Of a DNA stretch of 64,000 nucleotides, positions 46,501-58,007 are shown piece by piece. The stretch spans positions 53,786,271-53,850,270 of the forward strand of contig NC_092875.1 of NCBI RefSeq assembly GCF_028372415.1. The letters run 5' to 3'. Origin of the DNA: Notamacropus eugenii. Taxonomy: Eukaryota > Chordata > Mammalia > Diprotodontia > Macropodidae. The notes under the pieces were generated by a model. It was not told the DNA's origin and did no database searches. It was given only the letters and a program-made list of their open reading frames with translations. The first letter of the stretch is position 1. Every line of letters begins with the position of its first letter. The position numbers were made by a program, and so were the translations under genes.

Positions 46501-47200
46501 TACCCTAAGCCTCAAGTCCTTCTTATTGTTATTTTATGAACTCTGTGCAGGGCCCAATCTCAACCATTCTTCTCCATCCTCAAGCCATCTCTAAAGTCAC
46601 CAGCCATGCTGTCCCAGAAATGCTCTTGCTCCTTGTAGTCACTTGCAAGACTGCAAATTTCAACTCTCCCCTCTTCCCTGGAACCCCAAACCAGGGACTC
46701 CACTCTCCTATAAGTGCCCAAAATAAACAGAGCCCCTGTTCCTCTGCTGCCACATTCAATAGGTATGTGCTAGCTCCTTCTTCCTTACGGCCACAGCCTG
46801 GTCCATGTATCATCAGCACAGGTGTGCTTGGCATCCCTCAACAATGGAAGTTCCTTCAATCTTCTCCTACTCAGCCTTCTGACCCCCACACTATTTGTGA
46901 GGTAAAGGTTCCTGAGGGTGAAGCTGCCTCACAACCAAGCTTCACCTAGGGTGTGTTGTTCATTAATTCCTCAGAGTTTGACAGGTGGAGTTTGCACTTC
47001 ATTCATGCCAACCCTCAGTCACTGGAAGTCAAGTCTTTCCTGGGGTTCCCTCTAGTTCTCTTAGAAGAACAACTGCTTCACCTTGACTTTTTCTTAATTT
47101 CTACTGTTCTATGTTCACTTTGAACCAATATTGTCTTTTTGTGGAGGAAATTTGGAGTACCTGAAGTTTTCTGACCTCCACCATCTTCGCAGAATCTTCT
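43565..47200 (-). mobile_element. L1 element (L1-C), counterpart of L1-A with its 5' end
   Basis: Minus-strand L1 running from a 5' UTR at about 47195 (minus-strand text 'cgaagatggtggaggtcaga') through ORF1 near 45250-45960 to the ORF2 end and 3' UTR near 43565. It lacks the three insertions seen in L1-A and so shows the pre-insertion state of each. It carries its own plus-strand L1 3' fragment at 45975-46325. A 137-codon plus-strand frame at 46536-46949 lies antisense in the 5' UTR and is not a gene. Confidence 0.7.
45975..46325 (+). mobile_element. L1 3' UTR fragment inserted in L1-C
   Basis: The end of an L1 3' UTR in the opposite direction to its host: 'tatccacatccagagaaaga' near 46044, 'acatgtataacctatattag' near 46202, a G/A-rich run and an A-rich tail near 46300-46322. 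The place matching unit A has been deleted there, so relative age is not known. Confidence 0.7.
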
Positions 47201-47214
47201 CTCTTCTTTTTCCT

Positions 47215-48560
47215 TTTTGTTAAGAAAAGGGTTTAGAAGTATTAATTTAACCTAATGACTGCTCTGACTGTATGGCAAAAATTTGGAATATTGTCTTATC
47301 GTTGGCATTTCATTATTTAAATTATCCATCATTGTTCAGATGTGTTCTCTGACCCAACAATTTTTCAAGTGATTTATTTTCCAATTGATTTTTAGTACTT
47401 TTTCAATGGCTCTTATTTGTTTCATTGTAAACAGTAAAGAATATGAGTACTTTTGCTTTTCTGCATTTGTCTGTGACTTTATTGCCCTTAAGAGAAGATC
47501 AGTTTTTACAAAAGTGCCATGATGAAGTGAGAAAAAAAAATATCTTTCTATTTTCTTTTAAAAATTCCCAGAAATTCATCATATCAAATTTTCTTTTTAG
47601 AATTATTTTCTGTATCATAAACTTCATTTTTGTTTCCTCTTGTTAATTTTGCATAGGACTGAAGGGGGTAAATTAAGGGCCTCAATCATTATAGTTTATT
47701 GTCTTTTTTGCCCCTTGTAATTCATTTGTTTTTTTTAACAGTTTAATATCTATGCCATTTATTTACATAAGTTAAATATGGAAATCAAATTATTATCCAT
47801 TACCTTGTAAGCAAAATTCAGTTTACCTTTCCACTCCTTTTAATTCTATTTTTTTGCTGTTTCCTTGTTTGAAATCACAATTGCTGCTTTTTGGATTCAA
47901 TTGAGGAGTAACAAGATTTTTCTTTATCATCTTTATTATTTAATCATTAATAGCAACTTATTAAAAACAACCACAAGATGTTTTATTGATTCAGTAGGTC
48001 TTTGTATCCAAATTTGTTAGTTCCTTAATTTACTGGTTTTTATTTTGGTATGTTTTGGTGTCAAAAAGTTGTTCTTTGCTTTTACCTTTTCCAAAGTCAT
48101 AACTGCTACCATTTTTTCTTATTCTATTGAGTCATAATAGCTTTTCCTGTAACCTCTAATGTTAAACCTCTGTGTGTCTCTTGTAAAAAAAAAAATAGAT
48201 TTTTTTTCATTCATTCAACTAAATACTTCTACTTTATGTGTAAGTTCATCACATTAACATAAACAGCTATGACAGTTAATTTTTATTTCCCTCTGTGATA
48301 ATTTCATGTCCTTTTCTGTTTCTCTGTCTCTACTTGTTTCATATTATTACTCTTTCTTTCTGGTCCCTTTAAGTTTCTATTCAACATCCCTTGTCCATGC
48401 TTGAAGTTAGTTTTGCTTAACAATAATCCTACCGTAAAACTATGCTCACTTTTATATTTGCTTTCCTTATCTTCTTGCTCTTATCTTTATCCCTTTTGAC
48501 TTGAACCAAACTATCTGTAGGTATGTCCTTTCCCCTTTTGAAACAAATATACTACACATT
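47215..48560 (-). mobile_element. Old L1 ORF2 fragment
   Basis: The minus strand matches the left part of L1-B (33560-34282) and continues past the point where HAL1 sits in B, so it is the empty site for that HAL1 near 47870. Diverged text near 47300-47400 resembles the L1 post-endonuclease region. It is cut at 47200 by the 5' end of L1-C. Confidence 0.55.
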
Positions 48561-49440
48561 TCTGTTTTTTAAAATACTGGAAACCATAGGAAGAATAGAA
48601 TTCCTTTAAAATGATAAATAATGTATATCTAAAACCAAGTTATAACATATTTTATAACTGAAATACACTAGAATCATATTCAATAAATTTCAGGTCTGAA
48701 TTTTCCTTACTTTCAATATGAAACTGTTTGAAATGTAAGAACAAATAGAACAAAAAAAAGAGCAAAGAGGAAAAATCTAGCTTAGACCTGTCTTGCCTCC
48801 TTGAAAAATCAACTACAGACAGTATTAGAATCCAGGGAAAGGGGGTTTCCCAATGTCAAAGAGGGCATTATACCTCTGAGGTCCAATTACTGGGGGTTAA
48901 AACCATCAAAACTGGGAAGATTCAGAAAGGGAGAAAAAGGATGATATAATTGATAAAACCAGCAAAGACATCAAGAAGAAAACTTGGTTTAAAAATCTCA
49001 AGCATAACCAGATGAATTAACAGAAAAAGGACCAAAGGGAATATGCATATCACAATATAGAAGATATTATATAATTATAAACTTCTAAAAATAAGTATTT
49101 CTAGACAAAGGACTCACGAACTATATCACCTTGTGAGCTGCTAAGAAAAAATAGAACTACAACATGATATTCCATAATGATTTAAGAGAAAAATCTGAAT
49201 CTTGGGAAAGATGAAGAGGGAACAATTGATAGAACTTATGAATTACACAGATAAAATCATTGGATAGACAAAAACTTAAATAAAACTCAAAGACACATAG
49301 AGGTTAAATCTAACTATTTAAATGACAAACAATAAATTCTACAAACAATCAAGAGAAAGACGTTCAAGAATAAAAAACAAAACAGGAAATTAAATAACAC
49401 AAGACTACTTTGCAACCATCAGAAACTGCAGAAGGGAGAT
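48561..49440 (+). mobile_element. Probable old L1, ORF1/5' region
   Basis: Inverted counterpart of 17030-17990 and 32640-33559. No useful open frame. Confidence 0.4.
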
Positions 49441-49569
49441 AATATATTTTTAAAAGGAAAGAAGTTCATGATGCAATGCAAAATCACACAGTCTATAGAT
49501 CTAAACTTCATCATTATTGAAATAGAGATGGATGCTAAATAAAAGAAAAGTATTTAAAGAACTTCAGGA

Positions 49570-50480
49570 GAAACAGATCAATCAAAAACATTTATGATGC
49601 GCTTACTATTTCTCAGGCATTCTACTTAGCACTGGGGAAACAAAAAGAGAAAAAAATCCAGTCCCTACCATCAAAGAGCTTCAATTTAATTGAGGAGACA
49701 ACAGAATAAATAGATTGAAAGCAAACTATAAGTCAAAATAAACAGGAAATATTTAAAAGAAGGAAGGCAATAGAATTAAAAGGGGTTGATAAAGGGTTCC
49801 AGTAAAAGACAGAATTTTAGTTTAGGACTTAGAAGAGACCTGGTAATTCAGTAGACAAGGCAGAGGATGAAGAATATTCCATGTAGGGGGACAGCCAGAG
49901 AAAATGCCTGCTGCTGAGAGGTAAATTATCTTGCTTGTGGAATAGCCAGGAGGCCAGCGTCACTGACCTGAAAGGCCATATCAAGGGGTAAGACATAAAA
50001 GGAATGGAAAGGCAAGAAAAGGACTAGTTTATATAGGGTTTTGGAGGCCTAACACAGTCTTTTCTACTTGACCCTAGAAGCAATAGGGAGTCACTAGAGT
50101 TTATTCAGTAGCTGGGTGACATGATCAGACTTGCACTTTGGGAAAATCACTTTATGGAGAATGAACTGGAGTGGAGAGAGATTTGAGGCAAACAGACCCA
50201 CTAGTAGACTAGTGCAAGAATCTAAGTGTAAGGTGAGAAGACCTACACTAGAGTGGTGGCAGTGTCAGAGGGGAAAAGAAGACATTTTCAAAAGACTTTG
50301 CAAAGGTAGAATGAACCAGCCTGGGCAACAGTTTGGATGGGGCCTGGGGGAGGGGAAAAAGAGAGAGGAATCCAGGATGATACCCATGTTGAGAGCCTGT
50401 GGAACTGAGAGAATGGTGTTACCCTCTACAGTAATAAGGAAAGTAAAAGGGCAGAGAGATTAAACTCCACATGGCTTTTA
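49570..50480 (-). mobile_element. L2 element, 3' half
   Basis: Inverted counterpart of 16040-16887 and 31600-32510. The 110-codon plus-strand frame at 50131-50463 is antisense to L2 and is not conserved in the other copies. Confidence 0.8.
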
Positions 50481-50859
50481 ATTAGTGAACAATCTTGATA
50501 GATGCGGCCACTTCTACATACCTAGGAAGACTTCAGTACCGTCACCAATAACCAAAAGTGACACACAACTGTTTGCCTGGTAGCTTCAACGTAAATTATA
50601 GGCAGGGTCTCAAAAGAAATAAGCAGAAACTTGACTTGTAAATGGAACTTCTAGTGGGTCACACACAAAACAAACACTCATCATAAGAGTTGCTGAGATT
50701 CAATATTCTCTCTTTGCCTGATCCCAACATGAAAAGTTGAAGTCTCAGCTGTTCTAGTCACTTAATGTAGAGATGATTACTACCAGTCATTGCAACTGTT
50801 AATTTGCATCTGGGACAGGAGTTGACTCTTTCTTTGGGGATAATATTCAACTCTCCTGA

Positions 50860-51022
50860 AGACAGTGCCACTTCTCTGGCAGGTGATATCTTAATGACAG
50901 CTCTGGGAGGCTGGGGGATTAGGAACTCAGGGACTCCTGTCCCTACAAATGCTCCTAGATTTTGGCTGCACACACAGACTGCTACAGCACTGGAGTTCAC
51001 CCTGACAGCAGAGAACAGACTG
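50860..51022 (+). promoter_or_regulatory. Candidate 5' non-coding exon and promoter of V1R-C
   Basis: The block ends AACAGACTG followed by GTAAGAAT, with GT at 51023-51024, on the receptor's own strand and about 7 kb upstream of the acceptor at 57971-57972. The octamer motif ATTTGCAT lies near 50801-50808, and a short inverted repeat AGGGAC-TCCT-GTCCCT is at about 50929-50944. The latter core is the same in unit A and differs by one base in unit B. Confidence 0.4.
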
Positions 51023-51789
51023 GTAAGAATCATTTATGTTGCAGCCTCAAACATGTGGCACAGAGGGAAGAGAATGAAGTAGAGGGAAACAAATCTTTGG
51101 CTGAAAACCCTGAGTTTTGGAGAATAGAAAGGACCATGAAGAAAGTAGGTGAACCAGACTTCATTCTGCCCCTTGGCTTTCTTGTGCCCCATTGAAATTG
51201 ATTTGGGAGGGAACTTTCAGGAATGCAATATTAATATTGAGTGTCAGTTACAACAGCAAACCTAGGAATATTGTTTGAATGGTATCTATCCTTCAGTCAG
51301 TTCTTTCTGATGGAGACATGGGAATGGTCTAGTTCTGTCTCTTCTTCAATGCCTAAGTTTTTCTCATCCCTGATCTCCCTTTCCTTCCTTCTTTTTAGAA
51401 AACATATTATATGCTCAAAGCTTTAAGTGATTTATAGTCATGCTGGGGAATATCTTTGTCTTTTGCAAACACAAACCACCATTAGCACCACTGATTATGT
51501 GCAAAACACCTTCTGACAGGCAGCAGAAGATCCCACCAGTGTGTTACTGGATGTCTCTATCTCTCACTTTAAGGAACTAAAAACTAAACTTTTTCCATGA
51601 CATTACTCTCCATTCCTCCCTATCCCCATCTCCCTCTGAATGAATGTCATAACTTTGGCCACTTACCAGTATAAATCATTAACCTTCTGGGAGGCCTAGG
51701 GTGCTCAGATCCTACTTCTCTTAACTAATAAAAATCATTTTCCTGCATTCTGCCTGACTCCTAGTTCTAAATCACTTCCTCTGTATCTG

Positions 51790-52015
51790 TGTGTTTCTTA
51801 GGCCTTAGCCTAAAAGGCCAAGGTCTCCCATTGCATCCTGGGCCATCTCCAGTCATCCTGATGAATAGCTGGTCACTGGAGTCAGATGACTGTGGAGAAG
51901 AAGTGAGGCTGGTGACCTGCACAGCCCTCCCTCACTCAAAACAAAGTCAAGTGCAAGTCATGTCATGATTTCTCTGATGGCATGGTCCTCATCAAAAATA
52001 AAGGATGAACACATG
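51790..52015 (+). mobile_element. RTE-mobilised SINE, private to unit C
   Basis: The text 'ttgcatcctgggccatctcc' near 51832 and the end 'aaataaaggatgaacacatg' mark a marsupial SINE with an RTE-like tail. The paralogous place in A (near 14765) and in B (near 30307) runs straight through 'ggaacacata', so the element inserted after the copies separated. An imperfect short direct repeat (GTGTTTCTTA and ATGTTCCTTG type) flanks it. Confidence 0.65.
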
Positions 52016-54094
52016 TTCCTTGGCTTTATTTGCCTCTTCTCTTTCCTCATATTGATTTCTCTGTATTTATCTATTTATCAGAATATGAGAGAAATTAATG
52101 AAGCAAATGGTCAAAGGAAAGTTTTTAGATAGAAATTGCAAAATTAAATCTACATATTAATAGGAGAGAAATGAAATTGTAAATGAATTAACAAATATAA
52201 TCAGAACCAATCTTTTGTAAAGACCAATAAAATTGACATCATATCTGCAAAAAATTTAAAAAGAAATAAAGAAATTCAAATCAACAAAATCACAAATAAG
52301 AAAGAGACAAGAAATAAAAAACAAATTATTAATATGGTTAATAAATAACCACAAGAAACTACGGCAACAATTTATAAATAAAAGAAATAACTAGAGAATA
52401 TTCGCACACAACTGTGTGAGAACAAACTTTAGAAAAATAAATAATCTACAAAGACAGAAATCACCACAAATGACACAGCAAGAAATCATTGATTTTATTA
52501 TGACAGACCAAACTGAGGTGGGGAAATATATTTCTACCATATGTTCACACAACTCTTCAAGGCATTCTAAATATGTGACCCCTGTATGCCTAAAGTATAC
52601 ATGCAATTTCAGAATTATGGTACCACAAAACTTTTTATTTTCATTTCTTTGATTATTAATAAGGTTGATCATTAACTTTTCTTCTATTTTAAAAAAATCT
52701 TTTGGTGCAATTGCAACTGGGAGAATATTTTGGGAGAACAGTTTGACAATTTGAAGGAAAATGTACAAAACTGTAACACCACAAATATATCCAGATTCCA
52801 TTTTTGTTAACATATGCTGAAACTGTTTTCAAAAATAATAACAAAAAAGACCTCTTCAAATAATATTTATAACCATATTAATTCTAATGAACCGAAGCTG
52901 GAAGAAACCCTAATGTGGAAATGGTTATATAAACTCTAAGAAATCGCCATTATATGGTGCTATTTTATCAGTACAATTAAGATTTAAAAGTACACTGAAA
53001 GACAATAAGAACAATAATGAGTGGCATTAATTATAAGCATTCAAGATGTGAAAGCTTCTTTGCATACATTTTCTCATTTGAGCTTTTCGATAATCGGTGA
53101 AATCATTACCGCAGATAATACTATCTCCATTTCCACATATTTGGAAAACTAAGACTCTCGAAGTTTGAGACTTTTCCATGACCAAACACCTAACAATGTG
53201 AGATGTTATATCTTTACATTTCCTAATATAATGTTCTGAACACTAAACAATGAGAATAAATTCATCAAAAAGAATGAAGAGAATGCAACTAAAATATTAC
53301 AATGACATTTCATTACTTGAATTTCATTTATTTGATTGTAAATACTCCCAAGTCCATGCTGGTTGCTTTGGTCATAATTTTGTGTAAAAAAATTTTTTAA
53401 AGGAAAAACTGGAACACAGAATAAAACCTTCTGTGAAGAAAATTTGGTATTTTGATTTTAAGATTTGTAAAAAACACTGAAATTGAAGTTCTTCTTAACG
53501 ACTATGGAGGCAAAAATGCTAAATATGTTGTTAGGGAACATAAAACAGCTGTACTTTTAAAAAGCATTAACTAAGATGAAAAAACATATACCCAATAATC
53601 AAAGTTTGTTCAAAAAACATGAGCAATAATACACATAAACTGAAATAAATGATGATATGATTGATAATAAAAAGGACTTGAACACATTATTCATTGATGC
53701 TAAAACACCTAAAAGCATACTGTAAGGATTGAATAATTCCATCCCATCCTTACTTGAAGAGGGACTTTGTTTTAGGTCATTTAATGTTATGGAGGTACCT
53801 CTGTGGTGCATGAACCACGTGTTTTGCTATAACTTCCTCCATGTGGCAGCTTACCTTCATTCACTATAATATATACCTTCCACAATATGTTTTCATATCT
53901 GCTTAAATAAGAAGAGAAAGAGAAAATGTCTATAATTAAGCTTTTAGAGATGCTCTTATTTAAATGGAATAATTTGTTTCAAGGGGGAGAAGAGATTCAT
54001 AAACTACAGTACATTTCTCTTGGAGAAGAATTTAAGAATGACAATGAATAAAAAGAAAATATTCACAAAATAAGCTTACATACTTCAACCAATG
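52016..54094. other. Duplicated upstream flank of unit C
   Basis: Inverted counterpart of 12701-14750. It includes a probable L1 ORF2 remnant at 52070-52440. A 140-codon minus-strand frame at 52391-52813 is interrupted in the paralogues and has no family signature. Confidence 0.45.
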
Positions 54095-54215
54095 CCAATC
54101 AATCCATGAGGATTTATTCAGTACCTGTTACATGCCAGGCACTGTGCATTACACAGAATTACACAGAAAACAATTAAGTTCCTACCTTCAAGCAATTTCC
54201 ATACTATTAGCAGAG
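54095..54215 (-). mobile_element. L2 3' end fragment
   Basis: The reverse of an L2 tail, including 'acatgccaggcactgtgcat' near 54130. Counterpart of 12590-12700. Confidence 0.65.
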
Positions 54216-55209
54216 TCGATATTTACATGTGGGTAAATATATGTGTGCATATACACACATGCAAACACATACACACACAATCTTCAGGAAGTGTGTAGGT
54301 CTCAAGAGCAATGTAATAAACTAGGAGATGGAAGAGAACTTCTTACAGCAAACTAGATTCATACTTCATAGAAAGTAAACCCTTTTCCAGATGTGAATGA
54401 TGATTCTAGGTTTTGAAAAGCATATAAGACTTTAAGTAGCTCATTTTTATACTAAAAGGTCAGCAGAGACAATTAATTTGCACACACATATACACACACA
54501 CGCCAAACAGAAATGACCTCTACACATTTTGCCTAGCTACTGATTTACATGGAATACCAAGAAAACCTTATAGCTTAATAAAACTAGGGAACCTAGAAAG
54601 CCAAACATGTTTGGTGAATATTTTGCAAAAAGCTGTTATCTAAATATGACTACACTTATGGAGAAAATAGTACTGGAATAAATAAAATTAATACTATAAA
54701 TTCACATAAGGTCCCCGAAAGAAGGGACCTACCTCAGAATCATGGTTAATGATCCAATGGATAGGGAAACTTCACCTCTGAATCTACATACTTGGGAAGT
54801 TTCAAGCCTCCCAGACAAGGCCATCTAGGGAACAGAAAAGAGAGACTTCTGCCAGACTTGGCCTCCGGTCTTTGGCTAGACAGCTCCCTCAGGGTGTGAA
54901 AATAGTGTGAAACCTTTGAGGATCAATCCCAGCTTCAGCTCAACTGCCATTCTGGCCGCAATTAGCAATTTTGTGTGCTTCATATATGTCAGGGCCCTTA
55001 CTAAAAACTGAAGATACAAAGGCCAAAAGACTGTCCAGTCCCGAAAGGAGCTCACATTTAATGAGTCTGGTAACATCACTATACACATGTGAGATGCACA
55101 TATACACAGCATATGGAATGTAATCTTTCCGATGAAGTAGAGAACCTGTTTGTATTAGGGATTAGAAGCCGTAGAATAATGTTATTTACATCTGAAAGTA
55201 ACTCATTCC
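54216..55209. other. Duplicated non-coding flank of unit C
   Basis: Inverted counterpart of about 11560-12590, with the conserved block at 54690-54950 and a short CA run at 54480-54502. No gene is recognised. Confidence 0.4.
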
Positions 55210-55218
55210 ATAATAGGT

Positions 55219-55314
55219 GTATATGTTCGTCCTTCATTGCCAAAGAAGACCATGCCATCAGAGAAATAATGACATGACTTGCACTTGACTTTGTTTTTGA
55301 GTGAGGGAAGGCTG
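55219..55314 (-). mobile_element. Short RTE-mobilised SINE fragment, private to unit C
   Basis: Text related to 51790-52015 in reverse ('ttgcacttgactttgttttt' type near 55280). An 8-bp direct repeat ATAATAGG flanks it (55210-55217 and 55315-55322). Unit A has the uninterrupted sequence near 11545. Confidence 0.7.
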
Positions 55315-55549
55315 ATAATAGGTGAAAACATAGTTTGAGTAGGACCTTACAATTCCTTGATTATGTAACTTACATTTTTACATAGGAGGGTCCTATAAAT
55401 GTTCAACAATGATACTAGATATACATAGCTATATAGATATATGTGTGTATACAAATGGTATGCTCTTGAATTTAATTTGTATTATTAACTTTTCATCCAT
55501 CACTTTATTAAATTTTTACAATCAAGAAAAAATAAATCAATCCCTAACT

Positions 55550-55745
55550 TATTCAGTTCCTTTTCAGTAGTGTCCAACTCTTCATCACCACATTTGGGGT
55601 TTTCTTGGTAAAGATACTGGAGTGGTTTGCCATTTCCTTCTCCACTTCATTTGACAGATGAGGACACTGAAACAAACAGGGCTAAGTGACTTGCCCAGGT
55701 CACACAGCTAGTAAAGGTCTAGTGTCTCCTGATTTCTGAGGTGTA
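55550..55745 (-). mobile_element. MAR1-type CORE-SINE
   Basis: Inverted counterpart of 11085-11285. The minus strand reads from the CORE 'agctgtgtgacctgggcaag' to a BovB/RTE-like end. Confidence 0.8.
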
Positions 55746-57260
55746 AAAACTCAGTCAAAATTTAATAAATGGCTCTCAGAAGCAGTAATACCAGCTAATT
55801 CCAGCACACTCCTATCTTAAGACCTGCAGATTTGCTGAAAAGTAAAAGGGGAATAGGCTTTCACAGTGAAATAGTGTGTGTTTTGTGGGGAGGAGCACCA
55901 TATTAGCAACTGAAGGTATCAGGAAAAAACTTCATAAAAGCAGAACAATTTAAGATTAGATTTGAAGGTACCTAGGGATTCAAAGAAATGAAGGTGTGGA
56001 TGAAATACATTCTTTGCTTGGAGGACAGCCTATGCAAAAGCAGGGAAGAACAAGTCTCATAGATTAGGAAAAGAAAAAAAGCCAGTTTCCCTGAACCACA
56101 CACTGCTGGAAAAAAATAAAAGATAAACCTATAAAGATAGCTGGCCTCTGGTTTGCATAGGATTTGAAATGCCCTAAAGGAGTTTGTAAGCTATGATCCA
56201 GTGTTCTCCTTGGGAACAGATTTTTTTTCTTTTAATTAGTGCACCTAGTAAAGTATGATAGCAGACATTTAATAAATATGCATAAATGAATTAATTTTAC
56301 TGGTAATTGAGAACCAGCGGTTTATATTAAGTACGAGAATCATGCTTCAGGAAAATGACTTTAGCAATTCTATGAAGCATGGACTATGAAGGGGAAGGAT
56401 TAAGGAGGGAGACAAATTAGGAAGCTATTGAAATAGTCCAAGTGAGAGAAGATGAGAGCCTGAGTTAGAGTGTCTACCTTTGCCAATTCTAGGGAGAAAC
56501 CCTGGGGTATCTTCTTAGAACTGACTTCGCCTGAAATGCATATGGAAAGATGACTGGGTAAGAATATCAGAGGACATTCTGAGGGGAAAATTGAGTGGGA
56601 GGAACTGAAGGTTGACCTGCTACCTCAGATTTTAAATACCATTAGAACACTATTATGATGAAAATCAGCTGGTACTGAAACACGCAAATCAATACAGACA
56701 AATATTAGAGTGGGACTGAAATGTTATGGTACTTTGTGTGTTTAAATTCATTTCACATAACCTAGAATTGGAAAGAACTTGAAATTTAAGTGTTAATAAC
56801 TAGAAAGTTTATTTTGTTGTATTTTTTAAATATAATTTTAAAAATTTGCCACTGAATATAAACACAATCGATGACTTGCTTTGCAATTTTTTACATAGAA
56901 ATATGGGTCTTTCAATGTACTTTTCAATATACTTCATAAGTTTTCAATCATTCCTTCAAAATCCCCACAAAGGTTAACTGTCCATTATTTCCCACTCACT
57001 TTTATACTTAAAAGGTCATAGGAAGTATGAGCTCTGTTTGGAAAACTGAGGGGGAAAATGCCACTTTGTTTTACTTCACAGAAACCTCAGTTTCTTTCTA
57101 TTCCTCATATTTGCTGATGTTACATGCATTTCACTGTTGCATTATGCTATGGATACAGTTTGGAACAGCTGAAAGAAATATGTTGAACAGCTGAAGTGCT
57201 ATGTTGAAATCCCACAGCTTACATTTCGTAAGCTGTGTAAAATCCTGGTCAAGTTAAGAG
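55746..57260. other. Duplicated flank of unit C with L2 remnants
   Basis: Inverted counterpart of 9579-11080. L2-like remnants occur near 56200-56280 and 56350-56470. No gene is recognised. Confidence 0.4.
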
Positions 57261-57315
57261 TGTAATGATAGATACATAGATGATGGATGATAGGTAGATA
57301 GGTAGGTAGATAGAC

Positions 57316-57387
<72 letters not shown>

Positions 57388-57401
57388 GATAGATAGATAG
57401 A
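57261..57401. repeat. (GATA)n microsatellite, long and interrupted
   Basis: About 140 bp of GATA units with a GATG/GGTA-rich left part. It is twice the length of the unit A array. Confidence 0.95.
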
Positions 57402-57956
57402 TTACATAGTAACCTCACCAAACATTTTGAAATTGATTTGTAGCTCTTTATTTTCTTTTGCCCCAATTTCTTAGTACAGTAGCTCTGTCCTACAGTTCAT
57501 GTCAGCCCCTCAGATTGGTGTGGGATGGTCAATGATCCTCAGTAAATGGCTGCTGAACCTAAGTTGACTTCTTTTGGGGTTGAACAGCAGAGAAGATTTG
57601 GTCCTAGATCAATAAGAACATCAGAACTCAAGGAAAGGTGACTTGTTTGTTTATATCAGGTTGGTGTGAGGGAGATCACTTTTTGACGTGCTTCATGCCT
57701 GATGTCCAGAGAACAAACACATATACAAACTCCAGTACAGCATGAATAATTTTTTTCTTTTCTGATCACCTAATCCTTCTTTTGTTCCTCAAGATGCCTA
57801 AGTTTGAAGGAAATGTGAATAAGTAATTGGTCAAGGAAAGATTTAATAACTTCTCTCAATGGTAATTGCAAGTGTCACAGGCAAGGGAAAGAAAAAGGAG
57901 TCATGGTGTGAGATTTTCCCATGTGTTATCATCTCATAATGTGATAGTCACACAGC
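57402..57956 (+). other. V1R-C proximal upstream region
   Basis: Probable end of the 5'-UTR intron, paralogous to 8941-9508 and 28671-29245. No conserved open frame or known repeat. Confidence 0.5.
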
Positions 57957-57972
57957 TGCTGTTTTCCTCTAG
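57957..57972 (+). other. Splice acceptor upstream of V1R-C
   Basis: The tract TGCTGTTTTCCTCTAG, with AG at 57971-57972, is the strongest of the three and leaves a 35-nt leader before the ATG at 58008. Confidence 0.7.
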
Positions 57973-58007
57973 ATCAGTCTGACTCATCTTCTCAAGACAT
58001 ACAGAAA

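Noticed and set aside
46536-46949. A 137-codon proline/serine-rich plus-strand frame
   Set aside because: It lies antisense in the GC-richer 5' UTR of a minus-strand L1 and has no family match by eye.
50131-50463. A 110-codon plus-strand frame
   Set aside because: It is antisense to an L2 element and interrupted in the two paralogous copies.
52391-52813. A 140-codon minus-strand frame in the V1R-C upstream flank
   Set aside because: The paralogous sequences in A and B do not keep the frame and no domain is recognisable.
9509-57401. Tandem repeats as CRISPR arrays
   Set aside because: They are simple tetranucleotide and dinucleotide microsatellites without spacers, in mammalian DNA.
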